A program made the position numbers and the translations under genes. From Syntrophus buswellii (GTDB lineage Bacteria > Desulfobacterota > Syntrophia > Syntrophales > Syntrophaceae), in NCBI RefSeq assembly GCF_046097065.1, contig NZ_CP175563.1, positions 2,542,001-2,606,000 on the forward strand: a stretch of 64,000 bases of DNA, in the 5' to 3' direction. The notes beneath the pieces are model-generated. The model did no database searches, was not told the origin of the DNA, and was given only the letters and a program-made list of their open reading frames with translations. Positions 32,569 through 42,299 of this stretch are shown here, one piece after another (position 1 is the stretch's first letter; each line of letters begins with the position of its first letter).

Positions 32569-33264
32569 ATGTTGACGACGAAACCTCTGCATTCCTGGGA
32601 TGTAACCTGCCGGGAAGCCGTGGCCATCCAGCAGGTGCTTCGGGAAAAGCTGATCCTTTGCGACGATGAAATCCCTGCACCCGTCTGTTGGATTGCCGGG
32701 GCGGACATTTCGTATTCCAGGGGCGATGACCGTTTTTTCGGGGTGGTCGTGATGCTTTCTTACCCCGCGATGGAGATGACTGAAATGTCGTCCTTCTCCG
32801 CTCGCGTCTCTTTTCCCTATGTCCCCGGTTTGCTGAGTTTCCGTGAGGGGCCGATACTGCTGAAGGCCTTTGAAAAGCTGAAACAGCGTCCCGATATCGC
32901 CTTGTTCGACGGTCAGGGCATTGCTCACCCGCGAGGCATCGGCCTGGCTTCCCACATGGGGCTGTTCCTGGATCTCCCGACGATCGGCTGCGCAAAAACG
33001 AAGCTGGTCGGAAGTTACGGCGAAGTGGGAGCGGAGAGGGGCAGCTTCACGGATCTGTACCACGGGGATTCCGTCATCGGCGCCGTCGTGAGGACCAAAA
33101 GCAGGGTTAAGCCTGTTTTCGTGTCCCAGGGGCACCGGATCGGCCTGAAGCGGGCCATCGAGGTTGTTCTGGCATGCGGCAAGGGATACCGCCTTCCGGA
33201 ACCTGTCCGCCAGGCCCATCTGGCCGTAAACAGGTTCAGGGCGGAAGCACCCGCCCGGGATTAG
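32569..33264 (+). CDS. nfi: Endonuclease V
   Basis: 231 residues from the ATG at 32569, which has GGAGG seven bases upstream; an in-frame ATG at 32545 lacks one. IAGADISYSRGDDRFFGVVV carries the first metal-binding Asp, FPYVPGLLSFREGP has the Tyr wedge and the Glu ligand, and ALFDGQGIAHPRGIGLASHM contains the second Asp. CAKTKLVG follows. It nicks DNA (or RNA) one base 3' to deoxyinosine, in repair of deaminated adenine. The gene is separate from its neighbours and converges on the NarL-type regulator. Confidence 0.95.
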   Translation: MLTTKPLHSWDVTCREAVAIQQVLREKLILCDDEIPAPVCWIAGADISYSRGDDRFFGVVVMLSYPAMEMTEMSSFSARVSFPYVPGLLSFREGPILLKAFEKLKQRPDIALFDGQGIAHPRGIGLASHMGLFLDLPTIGCAKTKLVGSYGEVGAERGSFTDLYHGDSVIGAVVRTKSRVKPVFVSQGHRIGLKRAIEVVLACGKGYRLPEPVRQAHLAVNRFRAEAPARD

Positions 33265-33303
33265 AAACGGCTTTCCGGACAGGCTGAAAAGACGCAGGAA
33301 ATG

Positions 33304-33936
33304 TCAGCCCACAAGGTGATTTTGAACGGCGTAGAGCGTCAGTTCCGCGTTTTTTTTCATGTTCATTTTTTCGAGGACCCTCGAACGATAGGTGCTGATG
33401 GTCTTGACGCTGAGGCACAGTTCGTCGGCGATCTCCGTCACGGATTTTCCGGCGGCCAGCATCAGCATCACCTGATATTCCCGATCGGAGAGCATCTCAT
33501 GGGGAGGCTTGCTGGTGTCGGCGCCCAGCTCCAGGGCCAGTTTTTCCGCCAGGGACGCCGTCACGTATTTCCGCCCCCGGGAAACCTTGCGAATCGCGCC
33601 GATCAGCTCATCGGGCGCACTGGCCTTCGTCAGATAGCCCGAGGCGCCGGCCCGGAGCGCCCGGACCGCATACTGCTCCTCGGAATGCATGCTGAGAATC
33701 AATACGGGCAGTTTCGGCTTTTCAGCCCGGATGTCTTTCAGGACTTCCAATCCGCTCTGGCCGGGCATGGAGATATCGAGGAGAACCACGTCATAGTCCC
33801 CCTCCCGGATTTTTGAAAGCGCCTCCTGCCCGTTGCCGGCCTCGTCAGCCACGGTCATATCGTCGACTTCGCCGACAATCTGCTTCAACCCCTCCCGGAC
33901 AATCGTATGGTCATCCGCCACCAGGATTCTGATCAT
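33304..33936 (-). CDS. NarL/FixJ-type response regulator
   Basis: 210 residues. The receiver domain has the acidic pair in ILVADDH, the phospho-acceptor Asp in VVLLDISMPGQSGLEVL (about D54), Ser in LILSMHSEE and Lys in YLTKASAPDEL. The C-terminal LuxR-type helix-turn-helix is LSDREYQVMLMLAAGKSVTE followed by IADELCLSVKTISTYRSRVL. It should bind DNA when phosphorylated by the kinase encoded just upstream; its ATG overlaps the kinase stop by four bases, so the two are coupled. The regulon cannot be inferred. The neighbouring NlpC/P60 gene lies in the same direction. Confidence 0.95.
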   Translation of the reverse strand: MIRILVADDHTIVREGLKQIVGEVDDMTVADEAGNGQEALSKIREGDYDVVLLDISMPGQSGLEVLKDIRAEKPKLPVLILSMHSEEQYAVRALRAGASGYLTKASAPDELIGAIRKVSRGRKYVTASLAEKLALELGADTSKPPHEMLSDREYQVMLMLAAGKSVTEIADELCLSVKTISTYRSRVLEKMNMKKNAELTLYAVQNHLVG

Positions 33937-35456
33937 TCCTCGCCTCTCGACTTCATGGGGATGCTGACCGTCACCGTCGTTCCCTTATAGCGGCTGCCGG
34001 TCACCTGGACATTTCCCCCCCAGAGCAGGGCCCGCTCCCGCATCCCCATGATTCCAAATGATTTCGGATCATTGATCTGCTTTCGTGAAATGCCTCGGCC
34101 GTTGTCCGTCACCTCCAGGATCACCTGGCCGTCTTTCGCCTCCAGACGGACAAAGATCTTGGTGGCGCCGGCATGACGGGCCACGTTGGTCAGGGTTTCC
34201 TGAAAGATGCGGAAAATCGCCGTGGCCAGGTCCTTTTCCAGGGGCACCTCCTCTGCGTAGAGATCCGCCTCGCAGGCAATGCCCGACCGGCTGGAAAAGT
34301 CCTTGGCCTGCCACTCCATGGCCGCCACCAGGCCGAGATCATCAAGAAGGCCGGGCCTTAAATCGGTGGAAATGCGGTGAACCGATTCGATGGTCTGGTC
34401 CACCAGTCCGGACATGGCCTTGATCTTTCCGTGCAGCTGCTCGTCTTGAGCCATTCGCTTTGCCAGCCAGGAAAGGTCCATTTTGAAAGCCGTAAGCGAC
34501 TGGCCCAGCTCATCGTGGATTTCCCGGGCGATGCGCGCCCGCTCCTCCTCGCGGACCGACTGCAGGTGTATGGAAAGGTTGCGCATCTGCTCCCTTGATG
34601 CCTCAAGCTCCTTTTCCGCCTGCTTGCGCTCCGTAATGTCTTCATAAGTGACGACGATCCGCCCCTCGGTCAGTCGCTCGCCGATGCGGGAAGCCCTCAT
34701 CATGCAGATCAGGTCGTGGCCGTCCTTGTGCCTGCAGAGAAATTCCGTGCTGTACGTCCGATGCTTTTCCAGGTTATCGTAAAAAAGCCGGGCAATTTTG
34801 TCGCAGTCCTCGTCGCTGCAGTAGATCAGCCGAACGCTCCGGCCGATGAGCTCTTCAGGAAACCAGCCAAAGACCGTCTGCACGGCGTTATTGGCAAAGA
34901 TGAACCGGCGGTTATGGAGACCCACCACGGCGTGGGGAATGGCATCCAGGATCGATGATTCGAGCGCCTCCAACTCCTCCAGCCGGTTGCGGGCTTCCTT
35001 CTGGCCGGTGATGTTCATGGAGTTTCCCAGGACAGCACGCTTCCCCTTGTAGTAGATGGGGGTCGATGTCTCCATGATCCACTTGATCCGCCCGTCCCGG
35101 GTGATGATGCGGAATTCGTAGGGTGAAAAGCGCTGCCCCTTGAGCATGCGGATGGCATTTTTCCGGGCCAGTCGGCGGTCATCGGGATGGATGAGGCTCA
35201 GAGATTCCATCCCCACCATCTCTTCTTCCCGATACCCGGCATATTCGGCAATATGAGGGTTGACGAACTGAAATGTCCGGTCCTGGAGGATGTAGACGCC
35301 CACCTGGGAACTGTTGGCCAATGTGCGGTAAAGGTCCTGTTCCAGGTGGTATTCGTTCTGCTTTTTTTCAGCCCTTTCCATCGTTTTCCTCAAATCGTCA
35401 CGGGCAGGAGAATCCTGGATCCGTAATGGCTCCGTGTCCCTTTCCGAACATTTCAT
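33933..35456 (-). CDS. PAS-domain sensor histidine kinase of the NarX/HisKA_3 type
   Basis: 507 residues from the ATG at 35456 (AAGGG nine bases upstream); an ATG at 35549 would run into the preceding gene. Two PAS domains are visible: about residues 45-160 (VGVYILQDRTFQFVNPHIAE) and 170-290 (AVVGLHNRRFIFANNAVQTV), each closed by a PAC-like ITxxK segment. The HisKA_3 dimerisation box is ERARIAREIHDELGQSLTAF, with the phosphorylated His, and the ATPase has LTNVARHAGA, VTDNGRGIS and GIMGMRERA. There is no membrane helix, so it is a cytoplasmic sensor. It phosphorylates the coupled NarL-type regulator. Its ligand is unknown. Confidence 0.94.
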   Translation of the reverse strand: MKCSERDTEPLRIQDSPARDDLRKTMERAEKKQNEYHLEQDLYRTLANSSQVGVYILQDRTFQFVNPHIAEYAGYREEEMVGMESLSLIHPDDRRLARKNAIRMLKGQRFSPYEFRIITRDGRIKWIMETSTPIYYKGKRAVLGNSMNITGQKEARNRLEELEALESSILDAIPHAVVGLHNRRFIFANNAVQTVFGWFPEELIGRSVRLIYCSDEDCDKIARLFYDNLEKHRTYSTEFLCRHKDGHDLICMMRASRIGERLTEGRIVVTYEDITERKQAEKELEASREQMRNLSIHLQSVREEERARIAREIHDELGQSLTAFKMDLSWLAKRMAQDEQLHGKIKAMSGLVDQTIESVHRISTDLRPGLLDDLGLVAAMEWQAKDFSSRSGIACEADLYAEEVPLEKDLATAIFRIFQETLTNVARHAGATKIFVRLEAKDGQVILEVTDNGRGISRKQINDPKSFGIMGMRERALLWGGNVQVTGSRYKGTTVTVSIPMKSRGEE

Positions 35457-35496
35457 GTCGGATCGCCCTTCTCCTCTCCTTTTTTTCAAGCGGTCC

Positions 35497-36876
35497 CTAA
35501 GGGTTCGTAAGCTGCGGCGACGGCTCCGGTTCCGGCGGCTTCGGTGCATCCGGCAGCAGAAGGGTCATCCCCAGGATGCTCTGGAGGGGGTCGCAGCCGG
35601 GCGCAAGGCCGCTGCAGCACTCAATGCCGGGCCGCAGCGTCGTAATGACCGAACGCCCCACAATCCTTCTTCCCCTGCGCCCCCGGACATCCTGGGTGGT
35701 CACCCCCCACATGCTGTGGAAAATCAGAGCTTTCCCCTCGAATGACCCCATATAGAGCATGATGTGCCCTTTACGCCAGATCAATGTGGCATAGGGGATT
35801 CCGGAAGAGAGAATGGCCGCCTCCTTTTCTTCGGGAGACAGATGTCCCAGTTCGATGAAACGGCCGGTCTCATGGGCCTGCTGTTTGGAGTTTCTCGGCA
35901 GCCAGATCCCGAAAGGGGCGAAAAAATCCATCAGCATGGAAGAACAATCCCGGTTTCCGTAAAGCCCGCCCCAGCCGTAGGGCTGATTGATCAGTTCGTT
36001 GGCCACCCGCGCCAGGTTTGCCCGGGTCATCTTCAAGGGTCTCAGGGCCGCATGTTCCCGGGCGAGACGGGCAACCTTGGAGATCGCCCGACCGTCCTGA
36101 TCGGAAACGACGATCCGGATCTCCCAGACATCCCCCTCTTCCCGGAGCAGGGGGAACTGTGCCCCCAGGGGCGCCTTGAAACAGAACCGCCCCTTTTCAT
36201 CATAAATGGGGATCCGATCCCGGATGACGACGGCGTATCTCCCGCTCTGCCAGGAATTCGCCAGGTCATCATCCACCAGGGCGACATCCCGGGCGCTCAC
36301 CCATCCGAAATAGGTGCCGGTTTCAACATGCACCCAGGCCTTATCCTCACTGACATGAGAGATGTAAACCGGCGAGTTGACCGTAATGGTCGATATCTGC
36401 AATCGATCAAAGGGGTAACCCGAATCGTTGTCCAATCCATCAAAAAGCGGCCCTGAAGTCGGCAGCGCCCGCAGATCCGTATTGGCGACGGTGATACCCC
36501 GGATTCCCCGGTTCGGGTACTGGTCCAGACCTGCGCTGTGCCTCAGGCCTTCCACCCAGGCCGGCTCACGCCGGCGATGGTTCTCGCCGTACCCCGGATT
36601 CTCTCCATACTTGTTGAAATCCCAGAGGATGTCGTCGCGGGTGCACCGTGGTTTTTCCTGCTGCCAGATGGAAAAATAGCGTCGGGAGTACGACTCATTG
36701 AGAGTCTGCTGAATCTCACGGTCCACGATGGCCGAATCGTCCGATTTCCCGGGCAGATAAAAGAAGTGATCCTGCTTCAACCGGCTGATGTCCCGAATCT
36801 CGTCCTGGGCGCGAGCCAGGGGGGAAAGGAGGAGAATTCCCAGCATCCCCAGGAATATACATATATGGATTTTCAT
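35497..36876 (-). CDS. Exported NlpC/P60 hydrolase with SH3 domains
   Basis: 459 residues. The signal peptide MKIHICIFLGMLGILLLSPL ends in ARAQ. Bacterial SH3-like parts lie at about 130-280 (SPVYISHVSEDKAWVHVETG, then YFGWVSARDVALV). The catalytic domain has Cys in YGNRDCSSMLMDFFAPFG, His in WRKGHIMLYMG and another His in LIFHSMWG. It should cleave D-glutamyl-mesoDAP type bonds in peptidoglycan in the periplasm. The arrangement matches the N_NLPC_P60/SH3 group. The end is proline-rich (PKPPEPEPSPQ). Start choice between 36876 and 36897 is open. It lies 40 bases before the kinase gene in the same direction. Confidence 0.87.
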   Translation of the reverse strand: MKIHICIFLGMLGILLLSPLARAQDEIRDISRLKQDHFFYLPGKSDDSAIVDREIQQTLNESYSRRYFSIWQQEKPRCTRDDILWDFNKYGENPGYGENHRRREPAWVEGLRHSAGLDQYPNRGIRGITVANTDLRALPTSGPLFDGLDNDSGYPFDRLQISTITVNSPVYISHVSEDKAWVHVETGTYFGWVSARDVALVDDDLANSWQSGRYAVVIRDRIPIYDEKGRFCFKAPLGAQFPLLREEGDVWEIRIVVSDQDGRAISKVARLAREHAALRPLKMTRANLARVANELINQPYGWGGLYGNRDCSSMLMDFFAPFGIWLPRNSKQQAHETGRFIELGHLSPEEKEAAILSSGIPYATLIWRKGHIMLYMGSFEGKALIFHSMWGVTTQDVRGRRGRRIVGRSVITTLRPGIECCSGLAPGCDPLQSILGMTLLLPDAPKPPEPEPSPQLTNP

Positions 36877-37145
36877 AGGTGATCTTTTGATCCGCATCTT
36901 CCTCAACCGGCCATTTTGCCATAGTCTAAGGATTTTCCTGCACAGTGCAACCCTTTTATGCACAAGCCTTCTTTCCGAAGGTGTGCCGGGATTTTAAACA
37001 GAGCTTAAAAAAATGCCTGTCGGCAAGAAATACCTGGAATATTTTGTAGATTTTCAAAAGAAAGATTGGTATAACGTCGCGGATTTGCGAGGATGATATT
37101 CCCTTGGAGGGAAAACAATCGAAACAGGAGGCCAAGCGACGATCG

Positions 37146-37694
37146 ATGTACGATTTCGTTCCCAAAAAAATATTTTTCACCAAGGGTGTCGGCACCCATC
37201 GTGATGAGCTGCACTCTTTTGAACGCGCCCTGCGCGACGCCGGTATCGAAAAATGCAACCTGGTCCAGGTATCCAGCATTTTCCCGCCGGGCTGCAAGAG
37301 TATTTCGAAAATTCAGGGATTGAAGGAATTGATACCGGGCGCCATCACCTACTGCGTCATGAGCCGTTGCTGCAGCAACGAGCCCAAACGGCTCCTCGCC
37401 GCTTCCGTAGGCTGCGCCATCCCTGCGGACAAGACCTCCTATGGATACATCAGCGAGCACCACGCCTTCGGCCTCACCGAGAAGCAGGCGGGGGATTATG
37501 CCGAGGACATGGCCGCCGCCATGCTGGCTTCAACCCTGGGAATCGACTTCAACGTGGATGAAAGCTGGGACGAAAAGAAGGAAATTTTCAAGATCAGCGG
37601 CAAAATCGTCCGAACCCGCAATGTGACCCAGTCGACCATTGTGAAGGACGACCGTTATACAACGGTGGTCGCTGCAGCTGTTTTCGTTTTTTGA
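37146..37694 (+). CDS. pdaD: Pyruvoyl-dependent arginine decarboxylase
   Basis: 182 residues from the ATG at 37146, which gives the usual beginning YDFVPKKIFFTKGVGTHRDE. The self-cleavage site is in NLVQVSSIFPPGCK; the Ser after VS becomes the pyruvoyl group. IPADKTSYGYISEHHAFGLT is the conserved second half, with a Glu/His pair near the active site. The enzyme converts arginine to agmatine for polyamine synthesis. A GGAGG lies 14 bases upstream, rather far. The gene is separate from its neighbours. The family also includes forms that act in acid response, so the physiological role is not certain. Confidence 0.92.
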   Translation: MYDFVPKKIFFTKGVGTHRDELHSFERALRDAGIEKCNLVQVSSIFPPGCKSISKIQGLKELIPGAITYCVMSRCCSNEPKRLLAASVGCAIPADKTSYGYISEHHAFGLTEKQAGDYAEDMAAAMLASTLGIDFNVDESWDEKKEIFKISGKIVRTRNVTQSTIVKDDRYTTVVAAAVFVF

Positions 37695-37917
37695 TGCCTT
37701 TGAGCCGCAGGGCTGTTCCTCAAGGCTGACGAGCCGTCAGGGAAGTCGTATCGATGCGGCGGCAGCTCGAAGAAACGCCCTTGAAGAACGGTCCCTGGCC
37801 ACCCCGGCAAAGGCGGCCGGGTATCTTCCCCGCTGACGCCAGCATCCGCTATCCGTTACTCCTCAACACGCCGTTTTTAAATCCGTCAAGACATGAGCAG
37901 CACAGAGGGCGCAGGGA

Positions 37918-40900
37918 ATGAAAAGTCTCGGCATATGCATCGGTGCAACCACACTGACGGCCGTTGCCGCAGGCAGGAATCCGCAGGGGGAAATCCATCG
38001 GTCCCTGCTCCATCTGAAGCCCCACGATGGCAATCCGCGCCGGGCGTTCCTGGAACTCCTTTCTTCGCTTCCCCTGGACCAGTTCCAGCGCATCGCCGTG
38101 ACCGGCAGAAAGTTCCGCTCTTTTGTCAATCTCACATCCCTTCCAGAGCCTCTGGCCGTGGAAACGGCCCTTTCGTTCTTATCCGCCGGCCGAGAACCCC
38201 TGAATGCCGTCATCAGCGCCGGGGGGGAAAGCTTCCTGGTCTATGTCATCGGGAAAGACGGTAAGATCTGCTCCGTCCAGACAGGCAACAAATGCGCTTC
38301 GGGGACAGGTGAATTTTTTCTTCAGCAGATCCGCCGCCTGAACCTCGACCTCGAAGAAGCCATCGCCTTCGCCCGGCAGGAGCAGCCCTACCGGGTATCG
38401 GGTCGCTGCAGCGTTTTCTGCAAAAGCGACTGCACGCACGCCACCAACAAGGGCATCCCCAAGGGGAAAATCGCTTCGGGCCTCTGCGAGATGATGGCGG
38501 GAAAGATCCTGGAGATTCTTCGCGATCTACCCCGCAGAAATATGATGCTCATCGGCGGAACCGCCCGGAACACCGTCATGCTGGATTACCTGAGAAGTGA
38601 GATCTCCAGCCTGACGGTTCCGGAAGAAGCGCCGTATTTTGAAGCCCTGGGTTGCGCTCTCTGGGCCCTGGAGCACGAAACCCTGCCCGTTTCCCATCCG
38701 GAGGCCGTCATTCAACAGAACCATTCGGCTTTTCACCGACTTTTGCCTCTGGCGGATTTTGTGGATCACGTGGATTTCCGGACCATGGAGCAGGGCGTCG
38801 CCCGCAGGGGAGATACCTGCATCCTGGGGCTGGATGTCGGCTCAACCACGACGAAAGCGGTTCTTTTACGGGAGGAGGACAGCCGCGTACTGGCCTCCGT
38901 CTACCTGCGCACCAACGGCGATCCCGTCGGGGCTTCCCGGGCCTGTTACGCCGATCTCTACAGGCAGTTGGGGCCCCTGGCGGGAGAGATCCTCGTCCGG
39001 GGAGTTGGGGTCACAGGTTCGGGGCGCCAGATCGCCGGCCTTCATGCCATGACGGAAGGCGTCATCAACGAAATCGTCGCCCACGCAACAGGCGCCCTGT
39101 TCTTTGATCCGACGGTGGATACCATCTTTGAAATCGGGGGACAGGATGCCAAGTACACCTACGTGAAGGACGGCATCCCCTCCGACTATGCCATGAATGA
39201 CGCCTGCAGCGCCGGCACGGGTTCTTTTCTCGAGGAGGCGGCAAAGGAGTCCATGGGGGTTGCCATGGAGGACATCGCTGAAATCGCCCTGAAGGGCCAT
39301 GCCCCCGCCAATTTCAACGACCAGTGCGCCGCCTTCATCAGCAGCGACATCAAAAACGCCGCCCACGAAGGCATGAGCAGGGAGGACATTGTAGCGGGCC
39401 TCGTTTACTCCATCTGCATGAACTACAGCAACCGGGTCAAGGGAAACCGCGTCATGGGGGACAACATCTTCATGCAGGGCGGCGTCTGTTACAACCGGGC
39501 CATCCCGGTGGCCATGGCCGCCCTGACGGGAAAACGAATCGTCGTCCCCCCGGAACCCGGACTGATGGGCGCCTTCGGCGTGGCCCTGGAAATCCGGAAG
39601 CGGCTGGAAAGCGGGCTGCTCAGGGAAGGCTCCTTTTCCCTTCAGTCCCTGAGGGACAGGGACATCGCTTACGAATCCCCCTTTGTCTGCCATGGGGGGA
39701 AGGAGCGTTGCGACCGGAAATGCGAAATCGCCCGAATCCGTATGGGAGAAAAAGTCCATCCTTTTGGAGGAGCCTGCAACCGCTGGTACAATCTCCGATA
39801 CGCCCTGTCCGTGGATGGGGAGTCGCTGGATCTTGTCAGGAGCCATGCGGCTCTGACGTTCCAAGGCCCCGTCGCGGGCCGCGGGGATTCCCCATTGGGT
39901 GGGGCCTCCCGGACGATGGGAATCAACCGGTCGTTTCTCACCAACACCTATTATCCCCTGTATACATCTTTTTTCAGCCGGCTGGGCTTTTCCGTGATGC
40001 TCCCGGATTCTCCCCGGATCGAGGGCATGATGTCGAAAGGGGCGGCCTTCTGTTTCCCGGCGGAACTCGCCCATGGCTTTTTCTATGATCTGCTGCTCAA
40101 AAAGCCGGATTTTCTCTTTCTCCCCCACATCCGGGGCATGTACGTGGAAGGAGGGAATTCGACCGGCACAATCTGCCCCATCTCCCAGGCTGAACCCTAT
40201 TATCTTGCCAGCGCCTTCAGGGATGTCGAGGCATTCCGCCGGCTCAAGGAAGGGGGATCTGTACTGCAGCCGGTCCTCGACTTTTCTCAGGGTTATGATG
40301 CCGCACGGGAGGCCCTGGCGGATCTGGCACATTCCCTCGGCTGCGGGAAGAAGGATGTGAAGCGGGCTTTTTCAGCCGCCGTCGCCGACCAGGAGCAGGC
40401 GGCGGCGAAGGCCAAGAGCCTCGGCCGGAACTTTCTCCACACGCTGGAAGAACATTCGGACCGCTATGGAATCGTGGTCTTTGGAAGGACTTACAACGCC
40501 TTCGTTCCGGAGGCCAACATGGGCATTCCCCGGAAATTCGCCTCACGGGGCGTGGGCGTTGTTCCCCTCACCTTTCTGCCCCTGGCCGATGAACCCGCCG
40601 GCGAAGACATGTACTGGGCGTCCGGGCAGCTGATCCTCAAAGGCGCCGCCTTCGTCGCCCGCCATCCTCAGCTCTTCGGCTGCTATATATCCAACTTCTC
40701 CTGCGGGCCGGACTCCTTTCTCCTGGGTTATTTTCGCCGGATGATGGGAAGCAAACCCTTCCTGACGCTCGAACTGGACAGCCATGTCGCGGATGCCGGA
40801 CTTGAAACCCGCATTGAGGCCTTTCTGGATATTATCCGAAACTACCGGGATCTGCACGGAAAGCGGAAGATCCCTTCTGTTGCGCCCTCCCGGAAAACAC

Positions 40901-42258
40901 CATCCATGCGGGTCGATTCCGGGACGTTCCGGATGATCGGTTCCCGAGGGGAAACGTACCCCTTGACGCATCCCCGCGTCCATCTGGTTTTTCCTTCCAT
41001 GGGGCGTTTCCATTCGGACGTCATCGCCGCCGTTTTCCGTTCCGCGGGAGTCCGGGCGACGGCTCTCCCCGATTCAGACGAGGAGGTGCTCAAGCTCGGC
41101 CGCGGCAACACGTCGTGCAAGGAATGCCTTCCTCTCCAGCTGACAGCGGGAAGCCTGCTGAAGTATCTCCGGAACAGGACGGACAGGGACGAACGACTCG
41201 TCTACTTCATGCCCACGGCCGGGGGTCCCTGCCGGTTCGGCCAGTATTCCCGATTCATGGAGGCGATGATCGAGCGGCTCGGGATCGCGGATGTGACCCT
41301 CTATTCCCTCAGCGCGGCAAACAGCTATGCGGATCTCGACGCCAGCCATCTCACACGGAACATCTGGACAGGGATGGTCATCGCGGATCTGATGGAGGAC
41401 ATCCACGGAGTTCTGCTCTGTGCAGCCCGGGACCGGAATGCCGCAAGGGCGATTTTTCTCGAAGAATGCGGAAACATCGTTACAGTCCTGGAATCTTCTT
41501 CAGAGCTCAAACATCTGCGGCCCTGCCTGAAGCAGTCGGCTGCTCGCCTGAAATCCATTCCCATGAGAAGGCGGCCCGGAGAGATTCCCATAATCCTTCT
41601 GACAGGAGAGATCTTTGTTCGCCATGATGCCCTGTCCCGGCAATACCTGGTTGAACGGCTTGCCGATGCGGGATTCGCAACGAAAGTGGCCAGTGTCATG
41701 GAATGGATTTACTATACAGATCTCTGCACCCGGAAGGGATGGGGGGACAGAAGACTTTCTGTCAAAGAAAAGGCATCTCTTGTGCTTCGCACAATGTGGA
41801 TGAAGCGGTATGAGCGGGCGATTTCGAACCTTCTTGCGGAATCGGGTCTGATTCCAAACCGGCTCGAGGCGGTGCCGCATCTGGTGGCCCAGGCCGGCCC
41901 GATCCTCAACCCCAGGCTCCTGGGAGAAGCCGTTCTGACCGTTGGAGCGGCTCTTGCGGACGTGCCGGCTCCCTATTGCGGCGTCATCGCCCTGGGCCCT
42001 TTCGGCTGCATGCCCAACCGGGTGTCCGAAGCCATCCTGACCCCGGAAATGAGCCGCGGGAAACGAATCCCTCAAAAACGCCCGGAAATAGAACCGGCCT
42101 TTCCGGCGGAGGCCTCATTGCGCCGCCCCCTCCCCTTTCTGGCCGTTGAGAGCGACGGGACCCCCTTCCCCCAGATCATCCAGGCAAAGCTGGAGGTCTT
42201 TCTTCTGCAGGCCGCCAGAATTCACACCCTTGTGCAATCGGCAAAGACCAGCCCTTGA
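37918..42258 (+). CDS. Giant acyl-CoA dehydratase activase (two BadF/HgdC ATPases plus HgdB-like part)
   Basis: 1446 residues. Two ASKHA ATPase domains of the BadF/BadG/HgdC type are present: about 1-255 (LGICIGATTLTAVAAGR, CASGTGEFFLQQIR) and about 305-565 (LGLDVGSTTTKAVLL, GGQDAKYTYV, ACSAGTGSFLEEAA). The first is less typical. Residues about 610-1010 form a DUF2229 segment, and about 1010-1440 resemble the 2-hydroxyacyl-CoA dehydratase D component with Cys residues in GGPCRFGQYSRF. Such proteins use ATP to inject an electron into 2-hydroxyacyl-CoA dehydratases or benzoyl-CoA-type reductases through a bridging [4Fe-4S] cluster. The dehydratase partner is not in the window. The start follows GCAGGGA. 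It is transcribed alone, about 220 bases after pdaD. Confidence 0.9.
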   Translation: MKSLGICIGATTLTAVAAGRNPQGEIHRSLLHLKPHDGNPRRAFLELLSSLPLDQFQRIAVTGRKFRSFVNLTSLPEPLAVETALSFLSAGREPLNAVISAGGESFLVYVIGKDGKICSVQTGNKCASGTGEFFLQQIRRLNLDLEEAIAFARQEQPYRVSGRCSVFCKSDCTHATNKGIPKGKIASGLCEMMAGKILEILRDLPRRNMMLIGGTARNTVMLDYLRSEISSLTVPEEAPYFEALGCALWALEHETLPVSHPEAVIQQNHSAFHRLLPLADFVDHVDFRTMEQGVARRGDTCILGLDVGSTTTKAVLLREEDSRVLASVYLRTNGDPVGASRACYADLYRQLGPLAGEILVRGVGVTGSGRQIAGLHAMTEGVINEIVAHATGALFFDPTVDTIFEIGGQDAKYTYVKDGIPSDYAMNDACSAGTGSFLEEAAKESMGVAMEDIAEIALKGHAPANFNDQCAAFISSDIKNAAHEGMSREDIVAGLVYSICMNYSNRVKGNRVMGDNIFMQGGVCYNRAIPVAMAALTGKRIVVPPEPGLMGAFGVALEIRKRLESGLLREGSFSLQSLRDRDIAYESPFVCHGGKERCDRKCEIARIRMGEKVHPFGGACNRWYNLRYALSVDGESLDLVRSHAALTFQGPVAGRGDSPLGGASRTMGINRSFLTNTYYPLYTSFFSRLGFSVMLPDSPRIEGMMSKGAAFCFPAELAHGFFYDLLLKKPDFLFLPHIRGMYVEGGNSTGTICPISQAEPYYLASAFRDVEAFRRLKEGGSVLQPVLDFSQGYDAAREALADLAHSLGCGKKDVKRAFSAAVADQEQAAAKAKSLGRNFLHTLEEHSDRYGIVVFGRTYNAFVPEANMGIPRKFASRGVGVVPLTFLPLADEPAGEDMYWASGQLILKGAAFVARHPQLFGCYISNFSCGPDSFLLGYFRRMMGSKPFLTLELDSHVADAGLETRIEAFLDIIRNYRDLHGKRKIPSVAPSRKTPSMRVDSGTFRMIGSRGETYPLTHPRVHLVFPSMGRFHSDVIAAVFRSAGVRATALPDSDEEVLKLGRGNTSCKECLPLQLTAGSLLKYLRNRTDRDERLVYFMPTAGGPCRFGQYSRFMEAMIERLGIADVTLYSLSAANSYADLDASHLTRNIWTGMVIADLMEDIHGVLLCAARDRNAARAIFLEECGNIVTVLESSSELKHLRPCLKQSAARLKSIPMRRRPGEIPIILLTGEIFVRHDALSRQYLVERLADAGFATKVASVMEWIYYTDLCTRKGWGDRRLSVKEKASLVLRTMWMKRYERAISNLLAESGLIPNRLEAVPHLVAQAGPILNPRLLGEAVLTVGAALADVPAPYCGVIALGPFGCMPNRVSEAILTPEMSRGKRIPQKRPEIEPAFPAEASLRRPLPFLAVESDGTPFPQIIQAKLEVFLLQAARIHTLVQSAKTSP

Positions 42259-42299
42259 AGCTGGCTGGAATCGCTCAGAGTTCATCGGACTTTTCCGGG

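Noticed and set aside
38866..40332. 488-codon ORF on the minus strand
   Set aside because: Antisense to the activase gene; no motif and no start signal.
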